A stretch of 64,000 nt of DNA from Phycisphaerales bacterium UBA5793. Lineage in GTDB: Bacteria > Planctomycetota > Phycisphaerae > Phycisphaerales > UBA5793. The position numbers were made by a program, and so were the translations under genes. Below are positions 54,511 to 62,777 of the stretch, piece by piece (the stretch's first letter is position 1; every line of letters starts with the position of its first letter). The notes beneath the pieces were generated by a model. It had not been told where the DNA came from and ran no database searches. It worked only from the letters and a program-made list of their open reading frames with translations. Location: the NCBI GenBank assembly GCA_002418285.1, contig DIDT01000049.1, positions 62,001 through 126,000 of the forward strand, in the 5' to 3' direction.

Positions 54511-54594
54511 GAGCGACCCAGTCTGGCCCGTGTGCACTCGACGTCGCTTCCCGGGGAGCGGTAAGCGCTACCCCACTCAGACCTACTATTCCTC

Positions 54595-54882
54595 ATGCCG
54601 GCAAAAACCCGAGACGAGTATCTCAACTCCGTATCTGAGCAGCAGCGCAAATCCCGCGTCGCGAGCGCATCATGGCCGCGCCGAATCGCTCAATTCGTTG
54701 CTTATGTAGCGGGAGAGGCGGCAGTATCGGTTGGCATCCTGGCGGGGCTGATCGCTGCGCTCGTACTCTGCCTGGGAATGGGAATGCAGATCAAGATTGC
54801 CGCACTGATCGGACTTGGGATCGCTGTCATGATTGCGATCTTGTGGACCTATGGATTCGGAAAGATTCAAGAGCGGATCTAG
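54595..54882 (+). CDS. Small membrane protein, unknown
   Basis: The 95-residue protein has a charged N-terminal half (KTRDEYLNSVSEQQRKSR) and two hydrophobic helices (VAYVAGEAAVSVGILAGLIA to LCLGMG, and IKIAALIGLGIAVMIAILW). The region before ATG 54595 has no ribosome binding site. It lies in the gap between arsM and the carbamoyltransferase gene and matches nothing I can name. Confidence 0.5.
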   Translation: MPAKTRDEYLNSVSEQQRKSRVASASWPRRIAQFVAYVAGEAAVSVGILAGLIAALVLCLGMGMQIKIAALIGLGIAVMIAILWTYGFGKIQERI

Positions 54883-54953
54883 ATCCCCCCATTGACGACT
54901 GTTTGCGTCTTCTGCCGCGCTTTGCAATAACAGATTTCCGCCTAGCATGCCCC

Positions 54954-55958
54954 ATGCGACATTTTCTCACCACCGCCGACTGGTCTCGCGCTGATCTCCA
55001 ACGCCTTCTCGACGAGGCCAAGCGCCTCAAGTCCAATCCGATTCAGCCGCGTCTGAAAGACAAGGCCATCGCCTTGCTCTTCTTCAATCCTTCCCTGCGG
55101 ACGCGAAGCAGCTTCGAGATCGGCGCCTTCCAGCTCGGCGCTCACGCCGTCGTCCTCGAGCCCGGCAAGGGCGCCTGGCCCATCGAGTTCGAAGAAGGCG
55201 TCGTCATGGACAAGGAGCCCGAAGAGCACATTGCCGAGGTCGCGCGGGTGCTCTCTCGCTATTGCGACGCCATTGCCGTCCGCGCCTTTCCCAAGTTCAT
55301 CGACTGGTCCATCGATCGCCAGGATCGTGTCATCCACCAGTTCGCCCGCTACGCGACGGTCCCCGTCATCAACATGGAGACCATCACCCACCCCTGCCAG
55401 GAGATGGCGCTCATGCTCGCCCTGCAGGAGCGCTTCGGCGGCCAGTGTGATGGCAGGAAGTTCGTGCTCACGTGGACCTACCACCCCAAGCCGCTCAACA
55501 CCGCCGTCGCCAACTCCGCCCTGCTTATCGCCAGCAAGTTCGGCATGGATGTGACGCTCCTCTGCCCCACGCCCGAATATGCCCTCGACGAGCGCTACAT
55601 GACGCTTGCCAAGCAGTACACGAGCGAGAACGGCTGCAGCCTCACCATGACGCACGACATCGAAGCCGCGTACAAGGGCGCCGACATCGTCTATGCCAAG
55701 AGTTGGGGCGCGCTGCCTTACTTCGGCAAGTGGGAGCCTGAGAAGCCCATCCGCGACAAACACAAGCACTTCATCGTGGATGAACCCAAGATGGCGATGA
55801 CCAACAACGGTCTCTTCAGCCACTGTCTGCCCGTGCGGCGAAACGTCAAAGTCACTGACGGCGTGCTCAACTCACCCAACTGCATCGCCATCGACGAAGC
55901 GGAAAATCGTCTCCACGTCCAGAAGGCGATCATGGACGACCTGATCAATCATCAGTGA
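54954..55958 (+). CDS. argF': N-acetylornithine carbamoyltransferase (AOTCase type)
   Basis: The 334 residues carry the carbamoyl-phosphate site SLRTRSSFE and HPCQEMALMLALQ, and the stretch AWPIEFEEGVVMD, followed by EEHIAEVARVLSRYCDAIAV and PVINMETITHPCQE, which recurs in the Xanthomonas-type AOTCases and Bacteroides succinylornithine relatives rather than in OTCase. It transfers carbamoyl phosphate to N-acetyl-ornithine (or N-succinyl-ornithine) in an alternative arginine pathway. ATG 54954 starts MRHFLTTADW, the family's usual beginning. The next gene, a sirtuin, overlaps the stop (GTGA). Confidence 0.88.
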   Translation: MRHFLTTADWSRADLQRLLDEAKRLKSNPIQPRLKDKAIALLFFNPSLRTRSSFEIGAFQLGAHAVVLEPGKGAWPIEFEEGVVMDKEPEEHIAEVARVLSRYCDAIAVRAFPKFIDWSIDRQDRVIHQFARYATVPVINMETITHPCQEMALMLALQERFGGQCDGRKFVLTWTYHPKPLNTAVANSALLIASKFGMDVTLLCPTPEYALDERYMTLAKQYTSENGCSLTMTHDIEAAYKGADIVYAKSWGALPYFGKWEPEKPIRDKHKHFIVDEPKMAMTNNGLFSHCLPVRRNVKVTDGVLNSPNCIAIDEAENRLHVQKAIMDDLINHQ

Positions 55959-56725
55959 GTGGTGTGGAATTCAACTCGGATCTCCTCGCAGCACTGCGCG
56001 ATGCGAAGCACATCGCCATCCTCACCGGCGCCGGTGTCAGTGCTGAAAGCGGCGTGCCGACTTTTCGCGATGCGCTCACAGGTCTGTGGGCAAAGTACGA
56101 CCCCATGCAGCTCGCCACTCCTGAGGCGTACGCGCGCGATCCCGAAACCGTCTCGCGCTGGTATGACCAGCGCCGGCTCAATGTCCTCAAGTGCAAACCC
56201 AATCCAGCCCACATCGCACTCGCCACATGGCAGCGCGAGTGTGCCCAGCGTGGCCAGGCATTCACGCTCATCACGCAAAACGTCGATCGACTTCATCAGG
56301 CCGCCGGCAGCGCTGACGTGATCGAAGTGCACGGCTCACTCATCGAGTGGCGATGCACCAGAACCATGCAGGTGCGCGAATACCGCGGCGGCGCGTTCCC
56401 GCAATACCCCATGCCATCCGAGCACGGCGGCCTGCTGCGCCCCAACGTCGTCTGGTTCGGCGAGCCGCTGCCCGAAGAAGCGGCCTACGCCGCCGAGCAC
56501 GCCGCCGGCTTCTGCGATGTCTTCATCTCCATCGGCACCAGCGCCCTCGTCTACCCCGCCGCCGGCTACGTCCACCTCGCCAAGTCATCGGGCGCCGTCA
56601 CAGCCGAGATCAATCGCGATCCGACCCCGGCAACAGATATCGTCGATTACTCGATGCTCGGCCTCGCTGGCGAAATCGTTCCGGCGCTGCTCGTGTCACT
56701 GAATGCCACCACACGCCCACGATGA
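55955..56725 (+). CDS. Sir2-family NAD-dependent protein deacylase, class III, without zinc cysteines
   Basis: GTG 55955 overlaps the carbamoyltransferase stop by four bases. The 256-residue product has the NAD pocket GAGVSAESGVPTFR (25-38), TQNVDRLH and the catalytic His126 (EVHGS). Tyr70-x-x-Arg73 (RWYDQRR) is the pair that recognises succinyl or malonyl lysine in CobB/SIRT5-type enzymes. The zinc tetrad is not intact: only Cys134 (WRCT) remains, and the second pair reads PMPSEHGG in place of CxxCGG. It should remove acyl groups from lysine, with structural zinc lost or replaced. Coupling to carbamoyltransferase suggests a regulatory link, unproven. Confidence 0.87.
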   Translation: MSGVEFNSDLLAALRDAKHIAILTGAGVSAESGVPTFRDALTGLWAKYDPMQLATPEAYARDPETVSRWYDQRRLNVLKCKPNPAHIALATWQRECAQRGQAFTLITQNVDRLHQAAGSADVIEVHGSLIEWRCTRTMQVREYRGGAFPQYPMPSEHGGLLRPNVVWFGEPLPEEAAYAAEHAAGFCDVFISIGTSALVYPAAGYVHLAKSSGAVTAEINRDPTPATDIVDYSMLGLAGEIVPALLVSLNATTRPR

Positions 56726-56780
56726 GGCTCTGCGAATCATGGGATGCAATCACCCCTGACTCGCATACACTCGTCGCGAC

Positions 56781-58226
56781 ATGACTTCCGACCCCAAAAC
56801 CACGCGCCTCGCCGCTCTCGATCACGCCCACGCGTGGCATCCCTTCACGCCCATGCGCCAATGGCGCGAAACTGAGCCCGTCATCATCGATTCCGCCGAG
56901 GGCGATGAACTCATCGACACCAATGGCAATCGCTACATCGACGGCGTCAGTTCGCTCTGGTGCAACATGCACGGCCACCGCGTCCCCGAGATCGATCAGG
57001 CTGTCCGCGACCAACTCGATCGCGTCGCCCACAGCACCATGCTCGGCCTTGCGTCAACGCCATCGATTGAACTCGCCGCGCGTCTGGTGCGAGCTGCGAA
57101 GAGTCTGAATAACGCAAGGCAGCAGCGCGATCTGCCGCCGCGCGCTCCGCTCAACAAAGTCTTCTACTCCGACGCCGGTGCGACCGCGACCGAACTGGCC
57201 ATCAAAATGGCCGTCGGCTATCAGCACCACTCCGGCCGACCCCAACGCAAGGCCATCATCGCCTTCAGCGGCGCCTACCACGGTGACACGGTCGGCGCGA
57301 TGAGCGTCGGCTACAGCGAGACCTTCCATCGCCCCTTTGAATCACTCACCTTCCGCACCGTCTTCGCGCCTGCCCCGGACGTGACCAACGCCCCCGAGGC
57401 TCGCGAGACTGACTGGCCCTGGCACGATAAGTCATTGCGAAAGACCGTGCGCGATCGATGCCTGAAGCAACTCGACGCGGTTCTCGATGAACATGCTGAT
57501 TCGATCGCCGCCGTTATGATCGAACCGCTCGTCCAGGGCGCCGCTGGTATCGTCACCCACCCCGAGGGGTTTCTCGCCGGAGTCGCGCAGCGCTGTGAGA
57601 CGCGACACATTCCTCTCATCGCTGATGAAGTCGCTGTCGGCTTCTGTCGCACCGGCACACTCTTCGCCTGCGAGCAGGAAGGCGTCGTGCCCGATATCCT
57701 CTGCCTCGCCAAGGGAATCAGCGCCGGCTATCTCCCGCTCGCCGCCACACTGTGCACCGACGAAATCGAACAGGCGTTCTGCGGCGAAATCTGGGAGCAC
57801 AAAACCCTCTACCACGGCCACACCTACACCGGCAACCCGCTCGGCTGCGCCGCCGCGCTGGCCAATCTCGATCTCATCGAGAAGCGCGACACCTGCGCCA
57901 ACGCAAGACGTCATGCGGAGACCATGGCAACCGCACTTGATGACCTGCGCGAACATCCGAACGTCGGCGATGTGCGACAGCGCGGCGTCATGGTTGGCAT
58001 CGATCTCGTCGCCAGTCGCCGACCTCGCACCGCCTTCGATCATCGGGCCCGCATCGGCCACGCCGTCTGCACCGCGGCCCGGGCAAAAGGCCTCATTATT
58101 CGACCCTTGGGCGACACCGTGATTCTGAACCCCATGCCAGGCATGAAAGCCGATACACTTAAGAAGATGATGAAGATCGTCATCGAGACGATCCGCGGCT
58201 TCGACTTTGCCGCACTGGCTTCCTGA
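56781..58226 (+). CDS. bioA: Adenosylmethionine-8-amino-7-oxononanoate aminotransferase
   Basis: The 481-residue PLP enzyme has HAWHPFTPMRQW, DGVSSLWCNMHGH, FYSDAGATATELAIKMAV, AYHGDTVGAMSVG and Lys311 in LAKGISAG, which forms the internal aldimine. These are the markers that separate BioA from ornithine aminotransferases (the W-C/S-N-x-x-G-H region). It converts KAPA to DAPA with SAM as amino donor in biotin synthesis. No other bio gene is close. It starts at ATG 56781, 55 bases after the sirtuin gene. Confidence 0.92.
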   Translation: MTSDPKTTRLAALDHAHAWHPFTPMRQWRETEPVIIDSAEGDELIDTNGNRYIDGVSSLWCNMHGHRVPEIDQAVRDQLDRVAHSTMLGLASTPSIELAARLVRAAKSLNNARQQRDLPPRAPLNKVFYSDAGATATELAIKMAVGYQHHSGRPQRKAIIAFSGAYHGDTVGAMSVGYSETFHRPFESLTFRTVFAPAPDVTNAPEARETDWPWHDKSLRKTVRDRCLKQLDAVLDEHADSIAAVMIEPLVQGAAGIVTHPEGFLAGVAQRCETRHIPLIADEVAVGFCRTGTLFACEQEGVVPDILCLAKGISAGYLPLAATLCTDEIEQAFCGEIWEHKTLYHGHTYTGNPLGCAAALANLDLIEKRDTCANARRHAETMATALDDLREHPNVGDVRQRGVMVGIDLVASRRPRTAFDHRARIGHAVCTAARAKGLIIRPLGDTVILNPMPGMKADTLKKMMKIVIETIRGFDFAALAS

Positions 58227-58249
58227 GCGCCGCCGCACCGGAGATTCTG

Positions 58250-59323
58250 ATGCTCGTCGCCCTGATGATCGACGATGAGATAGGCCGCTGCGAACGCGAC
58301 TGGTTCAATCGCACCGTCGTCGGCCTGCTTTCAGCCGGCCACCGCGTGGTGCGCCTGTTGCCAGATACCCAACCCGACGATCCGCGCGTCGCGCTGACGC
58401 CGCACTTCATCTATCGAATTTCCGGCCTGCCCTGGACGGTTAACGCTTCGATTCGCCAGCTTTGCGAGTCACTCCAATCGAGCAAGCCGGATGTGATCCA
58501 CGCCGTCGGCGCCGGTTCATGGCACGGGGCGCTGATGCTCGCCGGCCTGCTCGACTGCCCGGTCGCGCTGTCCGTCTGGTCGCGGGAACAGGCGAAGCTG
58601 GTGCAGCGCCACGCCGCCTCGGCCAATCTCGGCGCTGTGCTTCCCGCCGGCGAGGCGCTGGCTCGCGACTGCGCCCGGTCCGTTTCGCGCGACTTGATCC
58701 AGATCGTGCCCATCGGCGTCTACGTCGCCCCGGAGCCGCATCGCATTCTCGCCCAGGTCGAGTTCAGCGTCGCGGTCATCCTCGCGGGCAGCGGAGCGCC
58801 GTACGCCGCCGTCGAATGTCTGATCGACGGCTTCGCGATGGTCGCCCCCGACTTTCCGCAAGTCACCGTCTTCGCCGACATCGACGAGGCCGTCAAGGCA
58901 AGATCATGGAAGCGGGCCGGCGACCGCTCGGTGCGCAATCAGTTCAGCATCATCCCCGATGTGCTCGAACACCGCGAACTGGTGCTCTCCGCCAGTGTAC
59001 TCGTGGTGCCTTCTCCCACCGGTCGCAACACCAGTTTCCTGCTCCAGGCAATGGCGGCGCCGATGGCGACGGTCGCGGCGCGCGACGCCTATGTCGATGT
59101 GCTTGACGACAATGACGCCGCGACGATCCTCGATCACATCGAGCCCGCCGCCTGGGCCACGGCACTGCGCCGGCTGCTGTCGAGCCCCGATGCGGCCCGC
59201 GAACGCGCGGAAAGTGCGCGTCGCATCATCGCCGAGCGGCATTCGATGAGTGCTCAGAGCGATCTGTTGTCTTCAACTTACGACCGGATGCTGACGGGTG
59301 GCAATGTAACGCTTCCGGCCTGA
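58250..59323 (+). CDS. Glycosyltransferase family 4-like protein
   Basis: The 357 residues have the two-Rossmann GT-B layout: an N-terminal half with DVIHAVGAGSWHGALMLAGL and the nucleotide-binding C-half with GSGAPYAAVECLIDGFAM and VVPSPTGRNTSFLLQAMAAP, the last corresponding to the E-x7-E-type loop of GT4 enzymes in altered form. It starts 24 bases after bioA. The acceptor sugar is unknown; an envelope glycan is likely. A strong terminator lies 170 bases downstream (59493-59526). Confidence 0.72.
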   Translation: MLVALMIDDEIGRCERDWFNRTVVGLLSAGHRVVRLLPDTQPDDPRVALTPHFIYRISGLPWTVNASIRQLCESLQSSKPDVIHAVGAGSWHGALMLAGLLDCPVALSVWSREQAKLVQRHAASANLGAVLPAGEALARDCARSVSRDLIQIVPIGVYVAPEPHRILAQVEFSVAVILAGSGAPYAAVECLIDGFAMVAPDFPQVTVFADIDEAVKARSWKRAGDRSVRNQFSIIPDVLEHRELVLSASVLVVPSPTGRNTSFLLQAMAAPMATVAARDAYVDVLDDNDAATILDHIEPAAWATALRRLLSSPDAARERAESARRIIAERHSMSAQSDLLSSTYDRMLTGGNVTLPA

Positions 59324-59492
59324 AGCCCACCGGTTCATCCCATTTGCGGGTGGTTTTGAGAACAAAAATTTTCAGTTGTAAATGGCCATACTTCAACTAG
59401 TTAGCAAGCAGCATGCGGCAAACACCTACCTTTTGGTGTTGTGTTGACTCAAGTTCGTCCGATTTTTGGAATGATCATCTTTCTCCCCTCCG

Positions 59493-59526
59493 CCCCGTTG
59501 CCGCCTTGTGTGGCAACGGGGTTTTT
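59493..59526 (+). terminator. Strong intrinsic terminator
   Basis: A perfect 10-bp stem CCCCGTTGCC / GGCAACGGGG with a 9-base loop is followed by TTTTT. It lies 170 bases after the glycosyltransferase gene, and the interval contains its own promoter-like and hairpin signals. Confidence 0.9.
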
Positions 59527-59555
59527 CGTGAAGGAAGAAAATCGCGGCCCACGCC

Positions 59556-60569
59556 TCATGCCCGGATGAGTTGTTGCAGTTTGCGAGGCGACTCACCCTG
59601 CCCCGTTCGGATGCTCAACCGGACCGCCTCGCAGACGGCCAGCGTCGAGGCCAGCGGGTAGGGCTCGCGCGGGCTTCGGCGAGGATCCAGGATCGCGTCG
59701 ATCTCGTCAGCCAGCAGACCGGCCGGCGCCGCAATCCCCTTGGCCCCGCTCCGATCAAATCGCGTCTGCTCCATCACCTCGCCGTCGGGATCGACCCACT
59801 CGAGGTCGTGGTCGGTCATGCGGACGCAGCCCTTGTCCGTCAGGACCGTCACGCCTCGGGCCCACGCCCCGCCGCAGTCGCTGACGTGGATGCTTGCGCA
59901 GCAGTTCTGTGCGAAGCGCGCGTTGACGGTGATGTGGCCGTGAAACTCGCGCAGGGTTTCGGGCTGATTCGACGTGGGTCCGCTCATGGCGGCGTCGAGC
60001 AATTCGATGGGGCCGCAGAGTCGCTCGACGGTGTCAATCGCATCCGTCAGTCGGGCATAGAGCGAGCCGCGCGAGGCCCGGCATCGCATCATGACATTGA
60101 CCGAACGCACCGCGCCAATGTTTTCTCGAACGTCTTCGAGCAGTCGCATCGGGGCGCTGTGTCGCATCGCGGGAACAAGCCACACCGGCGACTTGATTCC
60201 CTCCAGCGCGGCGTCGGATATGCCCTCGGCGATCGGCTCGAGCGTCAACGTCGCACTCGCGCGGTCCAGGATCGTCTTGCGTTCATCACGAACGATGCCG
60301 CCGGGCGTGAGCAGCAGCAGCACGTCGTGGCCAATGTTGTGCACCGCCTGCCGCACATCGTCGGTCTTCTCGGCGTCGAATCGCGTCGAGAGTTCCGCAG
60401 CGGTAGCCGTCGTCGGCGAGCCGATCGCGACGATCTCCAGCGGCGTCGCGAGGAGCAATTCGTCGATCAGATCGGCGTGATCGGCCTCGCACCAGATGAT
60501 GGCGCGGCGAGCGCTGGCGGGCGCGGCCTGGTCTTTTGATTCGGTCTCGATGCTGGGCTGCTCGGCCAT
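59556..60569 (-). CDS. Gfo/Idh/MocA-like oxidoreductase
   Basis: ATG 60569 is used; the frame stays open to 61244 but that part is antisense to rnpB. The 337-residue product has a Rossmann-like N-terminus (RAIIWCEADHADLIDELLLATPLEIVAIGS), the ligand-side motif LTLEPIAEG with a Glu-Pro like the family's conserved EKP, and a C-terminal dimerisation half with repeated beta strands (HITVNARFAQNCCASIHVSD, GVTVLTDKG). The classic GxGxxG is weak, so it is a divergent member and may not bind NAD normally. It is convergent with the terminator at 59493 and divergent from rnpB. Confidence 0.65.
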   Translation of the reverse strand: MAEQPSIETESKDQAAPASARRAIIWCEADHADLIDELLLATPLEIVAIGSPTTATAAELSTRFDAEKTDDVRQAVHNIGHDVLLLLTPGGIVRDERKTILDRASATLTLEPIAEGISDAALEGIKSPVWLVPAMRHSAPMRLLEDVRENIGAVRSVNVMMRCRASRGSLYARLTDAIDTVERLCGPIELLDAAMSGPTSNQPETLREFHGHITVNARFAQNCCASIHVSDCGGAWARGVTVLTDKGCVRMTDHDLEWVDPDGEVMEQTRFDRSGAKGIAAPAGLLADEIDAILDPRRSPREPYPLASTLAVCEAVRLSIRTGQGESPRKLQQLIRA

Positions 60570-60642
60570 GTCCACAGTGTATCGACTCGGCCGGCGCAAT
60601 GCGCTGCCGCAGTGCAAGCGGAACTCGCCTATGATCATGCGA

Positions 60643-61087
60643 CGCTGCGGATGCGACGATCGCTCCGGGACTCGTTCCCGGGGAGGAAAGTCCGAGCACG
60701 GCAGGACACGGTGGTGGGTAACGCCCACCGGCTCGAACAGGGCGCTTCGGCGCCGCGGTCGCGAGCCAGGGACAGTGCCACAGAAAACACACCGCCGATG
60801 GCCGGGCCACAAGCCCGGATCAGGTAAGGGTGAAATGGTGCGGTAAGAGCGCACCGCCCGTCTGGAGACAGCCGGGGCACGGTAAACCCCACCGCGTGCA
60901 AGGTCGCACAGTTCCCGGCTGGTCCGGCCGATGGGAACGGGTAGACCGCTGCGTGACGGCGCTTCGGCGTTTTCACGCCCCGTCGCGGCAACGCGCCGGG
61001 CAGAGAAATGATCGTCCCGCGCTGACCACGAGCCCCCGTCAAGGAGCAGGCCAGCGCGGAACAGAACTCGGCTTACGATCCGCCGCC
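60643..61087 (+). ncRNA. rnpB: RNase P RNA (class A)
   Basis: The highly conserved core blocks are in order on the plus strand: GAGGAAAGTCCGAGC (about 60681), GGTAACGCCCACC, ACAGAAAACACACCG, GGTAAGGGTGAAATGGTGCG (about 60826), and AGAGAAATGATCGTC with AGAACTCGGCTTAC near the 3' end (61063-61076). Ends are set by P1: GCGGAT (60647-60652) pairs with ATCCGC (61078-61083). About 440 nt, as expected. It makes the 5' ends of tRNAs; no protein subunit gene is near. Confidence 0.95.
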
Positions 61088-61781
61088 GACCGTTCACTGC
61101 ACACGGGTTGATGAACTCAACACGTGTGTCGGTGCGCGTGTGTCGCCCGGACGAGCCGCGCCTGTCAGGAAGCGGTGTGGGGCGACCGGCGCGCGGTGAG
61201 ACGTTCGAACTCGGGCTGATCGATCGAAAGAGAGTCATCACCAATAGGAATCAGCGTGCACTGGCGTGCGCGGCCGGGTCGAATTGGAACGCGCCATCGC
61301 GGGTGGGGTGAGTCGGTCGCGCCGGGCCAGCGCGAAAAAGTTCGCGGCTGGCGCGGCGGGAATCGCGAATTCAGAAAATGTGCAGGGCAAAACGCGTGCC
61401 AACACAGAGATGCACCGTGTCGAAAACTTTTCATGCGCGCCAGAGCGCTCCTGTGCGCGATTTTTGAGCGCGGCTGTGCGCTGCGGCGCGCGTTTGTGTA
61501 AATGAGCGCCTCTGTGCGGGCCGAATCAAAAATTCTGGACGATTTTCATTTTTCTGAGGGGGGTGATTTGGAGTTTTGCTCAACTTTTTTGCGTTTTCAA
61601 AAAGTCAGCGCACGGCGTGCAGTTTGCCTGTTGCGCGGGTGTGTGAAGCGATGAAGACACTCGCCACGGAGTCTCAGAACACACAGAGAACGCATGGAGA
61701 CAGGCAGGGGATTGGGTGGGAAGACAGAAGAAAGGCAACTTATCGCAGAGAACGCGACCAATCGAGTCGCCAGCCGGGTGG
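61088..61781. other. Gene-free stretch between rnpB and the REP/RAYT locus
   Basis: About 690 bases with no supported gene. The middle (about 61400-61510) is rich in TGTGCG and GCGC, followed by an AT-rich patch (about 61525-61600, with runs of T and A unlike the surrounding GC-rich DNA). At 61660-61700 a CACAGAG/ACACAGAG-type low-complexity stretch appears. Open frames here have neither ribosome binding sites nor protein-like composition. Confidence 0.5.
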
Positions 61782-61820
61782 GTGGTCTGGAGGGAGGCTT
61801 TGCGACCGGAAGGTCACGCG
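61782..61820 (-). repeat. REP unit L1 (inverted relative to L2 and L3)
   Basis: Starts GTGGTCTGG and ends in GGTCACGCG. It is an inverted-orientation counterpart of L2 and L3 and matches R1 (62564-62602) with one difference. Confidence 0.8.
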
Positions 61821-61866
61821 GGCGCGCCATCGGGAGGCAGTTCAGTCAGATCGCCGATCGCGCTGT

Positions 61867-61904
61867 CGCGTGGCCTGCGCTCTCAAAACCTCGCTTAGAC
61901 CACG
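61867..61904 (+). repeat. REP unit L2
   Basis: Imperfect palindrome: CGCGTGGCCTGCG ... CGCTTAGACCACG, with CTCTCAAAACCT at its centre. R2 (62649-62686) is identical except for one base. Confidence 0.8.
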
Positions 61905-61932
61905 GCACCCGTCTGATCGACAATCGCGCGAT

Positions 61933-61970
61933 CGCGTGGCCTGCGCTCCCAAAGCGTCGCTTAGACCACG
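61933..61970 (+). repeat. REP unit L3
   Basis: CGCGTGGCCTGCG and CGCTTAGACCACG arms around CTCCCAAAGCGT; a variant of L2, the counterpart of R3. Confidence 0.8.
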
Positions 61971-62012
61971 GCACCCGTCTGACCACTGCATCCGCTGGAG
62001 TAGGATCTCTCG

Positions 62013-62549
62013 ATGGAGAAGCGGCGGCATCGGAAGCGGTACGAGCACGGTGGGGATGCGCGCTATCTCACGTTCTCGTGCTTTCGCAGACTGCCTCTGT
62101 TTGGCCATGACCGCATCAAAGACGCATTCGCGGAGCATCTCGAAGTCCGGCGACAGCGCGACGGTTTTCGACTCATCGCGTGGGTCATCATGCCGGAACA
62201 TGCTCATCTGCTGCTGGTCCCGGCGCCGACACAAGAGTTGCCGCCCGTGTTGCGCGGTCTCAAAGAGCCGTTTGCGAGGATGACACTGAGAGTCTGGCGC
62301 GAACTCAACGCGCCGATACTGGCGCGACTGGTTGATTCACGAGGACTGACGCGTTTCTGGCAGCGCGGCGGCGGCTATGACCGGAACATCGTGAGCGAGC
62401 ACGAGTTGTTGGAAAAGACTGCGTACATTCATCAGAACCCCGTGCGCCGCGGTCTGGTGGGGAAGGCGACCGACTGGCGGTGGTCGTCGGCTCGCTGGTA
62501 CGCAGGAAGTCGTGATGTGCCGGTCTCCGTTGATTCCTTGCGAGCGTAG
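62013..62549 (+). CDS. REP-associated tyrosine transposase (RAYT)
   Basis: The 178-residue Y1-type HUH protein has the metal-binding His63-x-His65 in MPEHAHLLLVP and the catalytic Tyr138 in EKTAYIHQNPVRRGLV, plus the basic N-terminus KRRHRKRYEHGG and the WRWSSARWY tail typical of RAYTs. AGGA lies seven bases before ATG 62013. It is flanked on each side by three REP units arranged alike (L1-L3 at 61782-61970, R1-R3 at 62564-62762), the classical REPtron layout. The enzyme should cleave and rejoin REP single-stranded DNA. Confidence 0.92.
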   Translation: MEKRRHRKRYEHGGDARYLTFSCFRRLPLFGHDRIKDAFAEHLEVRRQRDGFRLIAWVIMPEHAHLLLVPAPTQELPPVLRGLKEPFARMTLRVWRELNAPILARLVDSRGLTRFWQRGGGYDRNIVSEHELLEKTAYIHQNPVRRGLVGKATDWRWSSARWYAGSRDVPVSVDSLRA

Positions 62550-62563
62550 TTCATCGGGGTGCC

Positions 62564-62602
62564 GTGGTCTGGAGGGAGGCTTTGCGACCGGAAGGCCACG
62601 CG
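62564..62602 (-). repeat. REP unit R1 (inverted relative to R2 and R3)
   Basis: GTGGTCTGG ... GGCCACGCG, the same as L1 apart from one base (T/C). It begins 15 bases after the RAYT gene. Confidence 0.8.
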
Positions 62603-62648
62603 GGGGCGCCATCGGGAGGCAGTTCAGTCAGATCGCCGATCGCGCTGT

Positions 62649-62686
62649 CGCGTGGCCTGCGCTCCCAAAACCTCGCTTAGACCACG
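62649..62686 (+). repeat. REP unit R2
   Basis: CGCGTGGCCTGCG ... CGCTTAGACCACG arms as in L2. The 46 bases between R1 and R2 repeat those between L1 and L2 almost exactly. Confidence 0.8.
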
Positions 62687-62723
62687 GCACCCGGCAGTTC
62701 AGTCTGTTCGTCCGTCGCACGAT

Positions 62724-62762
62724 CGCGTGGCCTGCGCTCCCAGAGCGTCGCTTAGACCACGG
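62724..62762 (+). repeat. REP unit R3
   Basis: CGCGTGGCCTGCG and CGCTTAGACCACG arms with CTCCCAGAGCGT in the middle, counterpart of L3. The spacer before it differs from that on the left. Confidence 0.8.
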
Positions 62763-62777
62763 CACCCTAGCACCTAT

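Noticed and set aside
59444..59526. Protein-coding frame between glycosyltransferase and terminator
   Set aside because: No ribosome binding site and AT-rich composition; a regulatory or RNA explanation is more likely.
60570..61244. N-terminal extension of the Gfo/Idh-like gene
   Set aside because: The extension is antisense to the conserved rnpB core, so I end the protein at ATG 60569.
61782..62762. CRISPR array
   Set aside because: The repeats are few, imperfect palindromes in both orientations around a RAYT gene, with uneven spacers; REP elements explain them.
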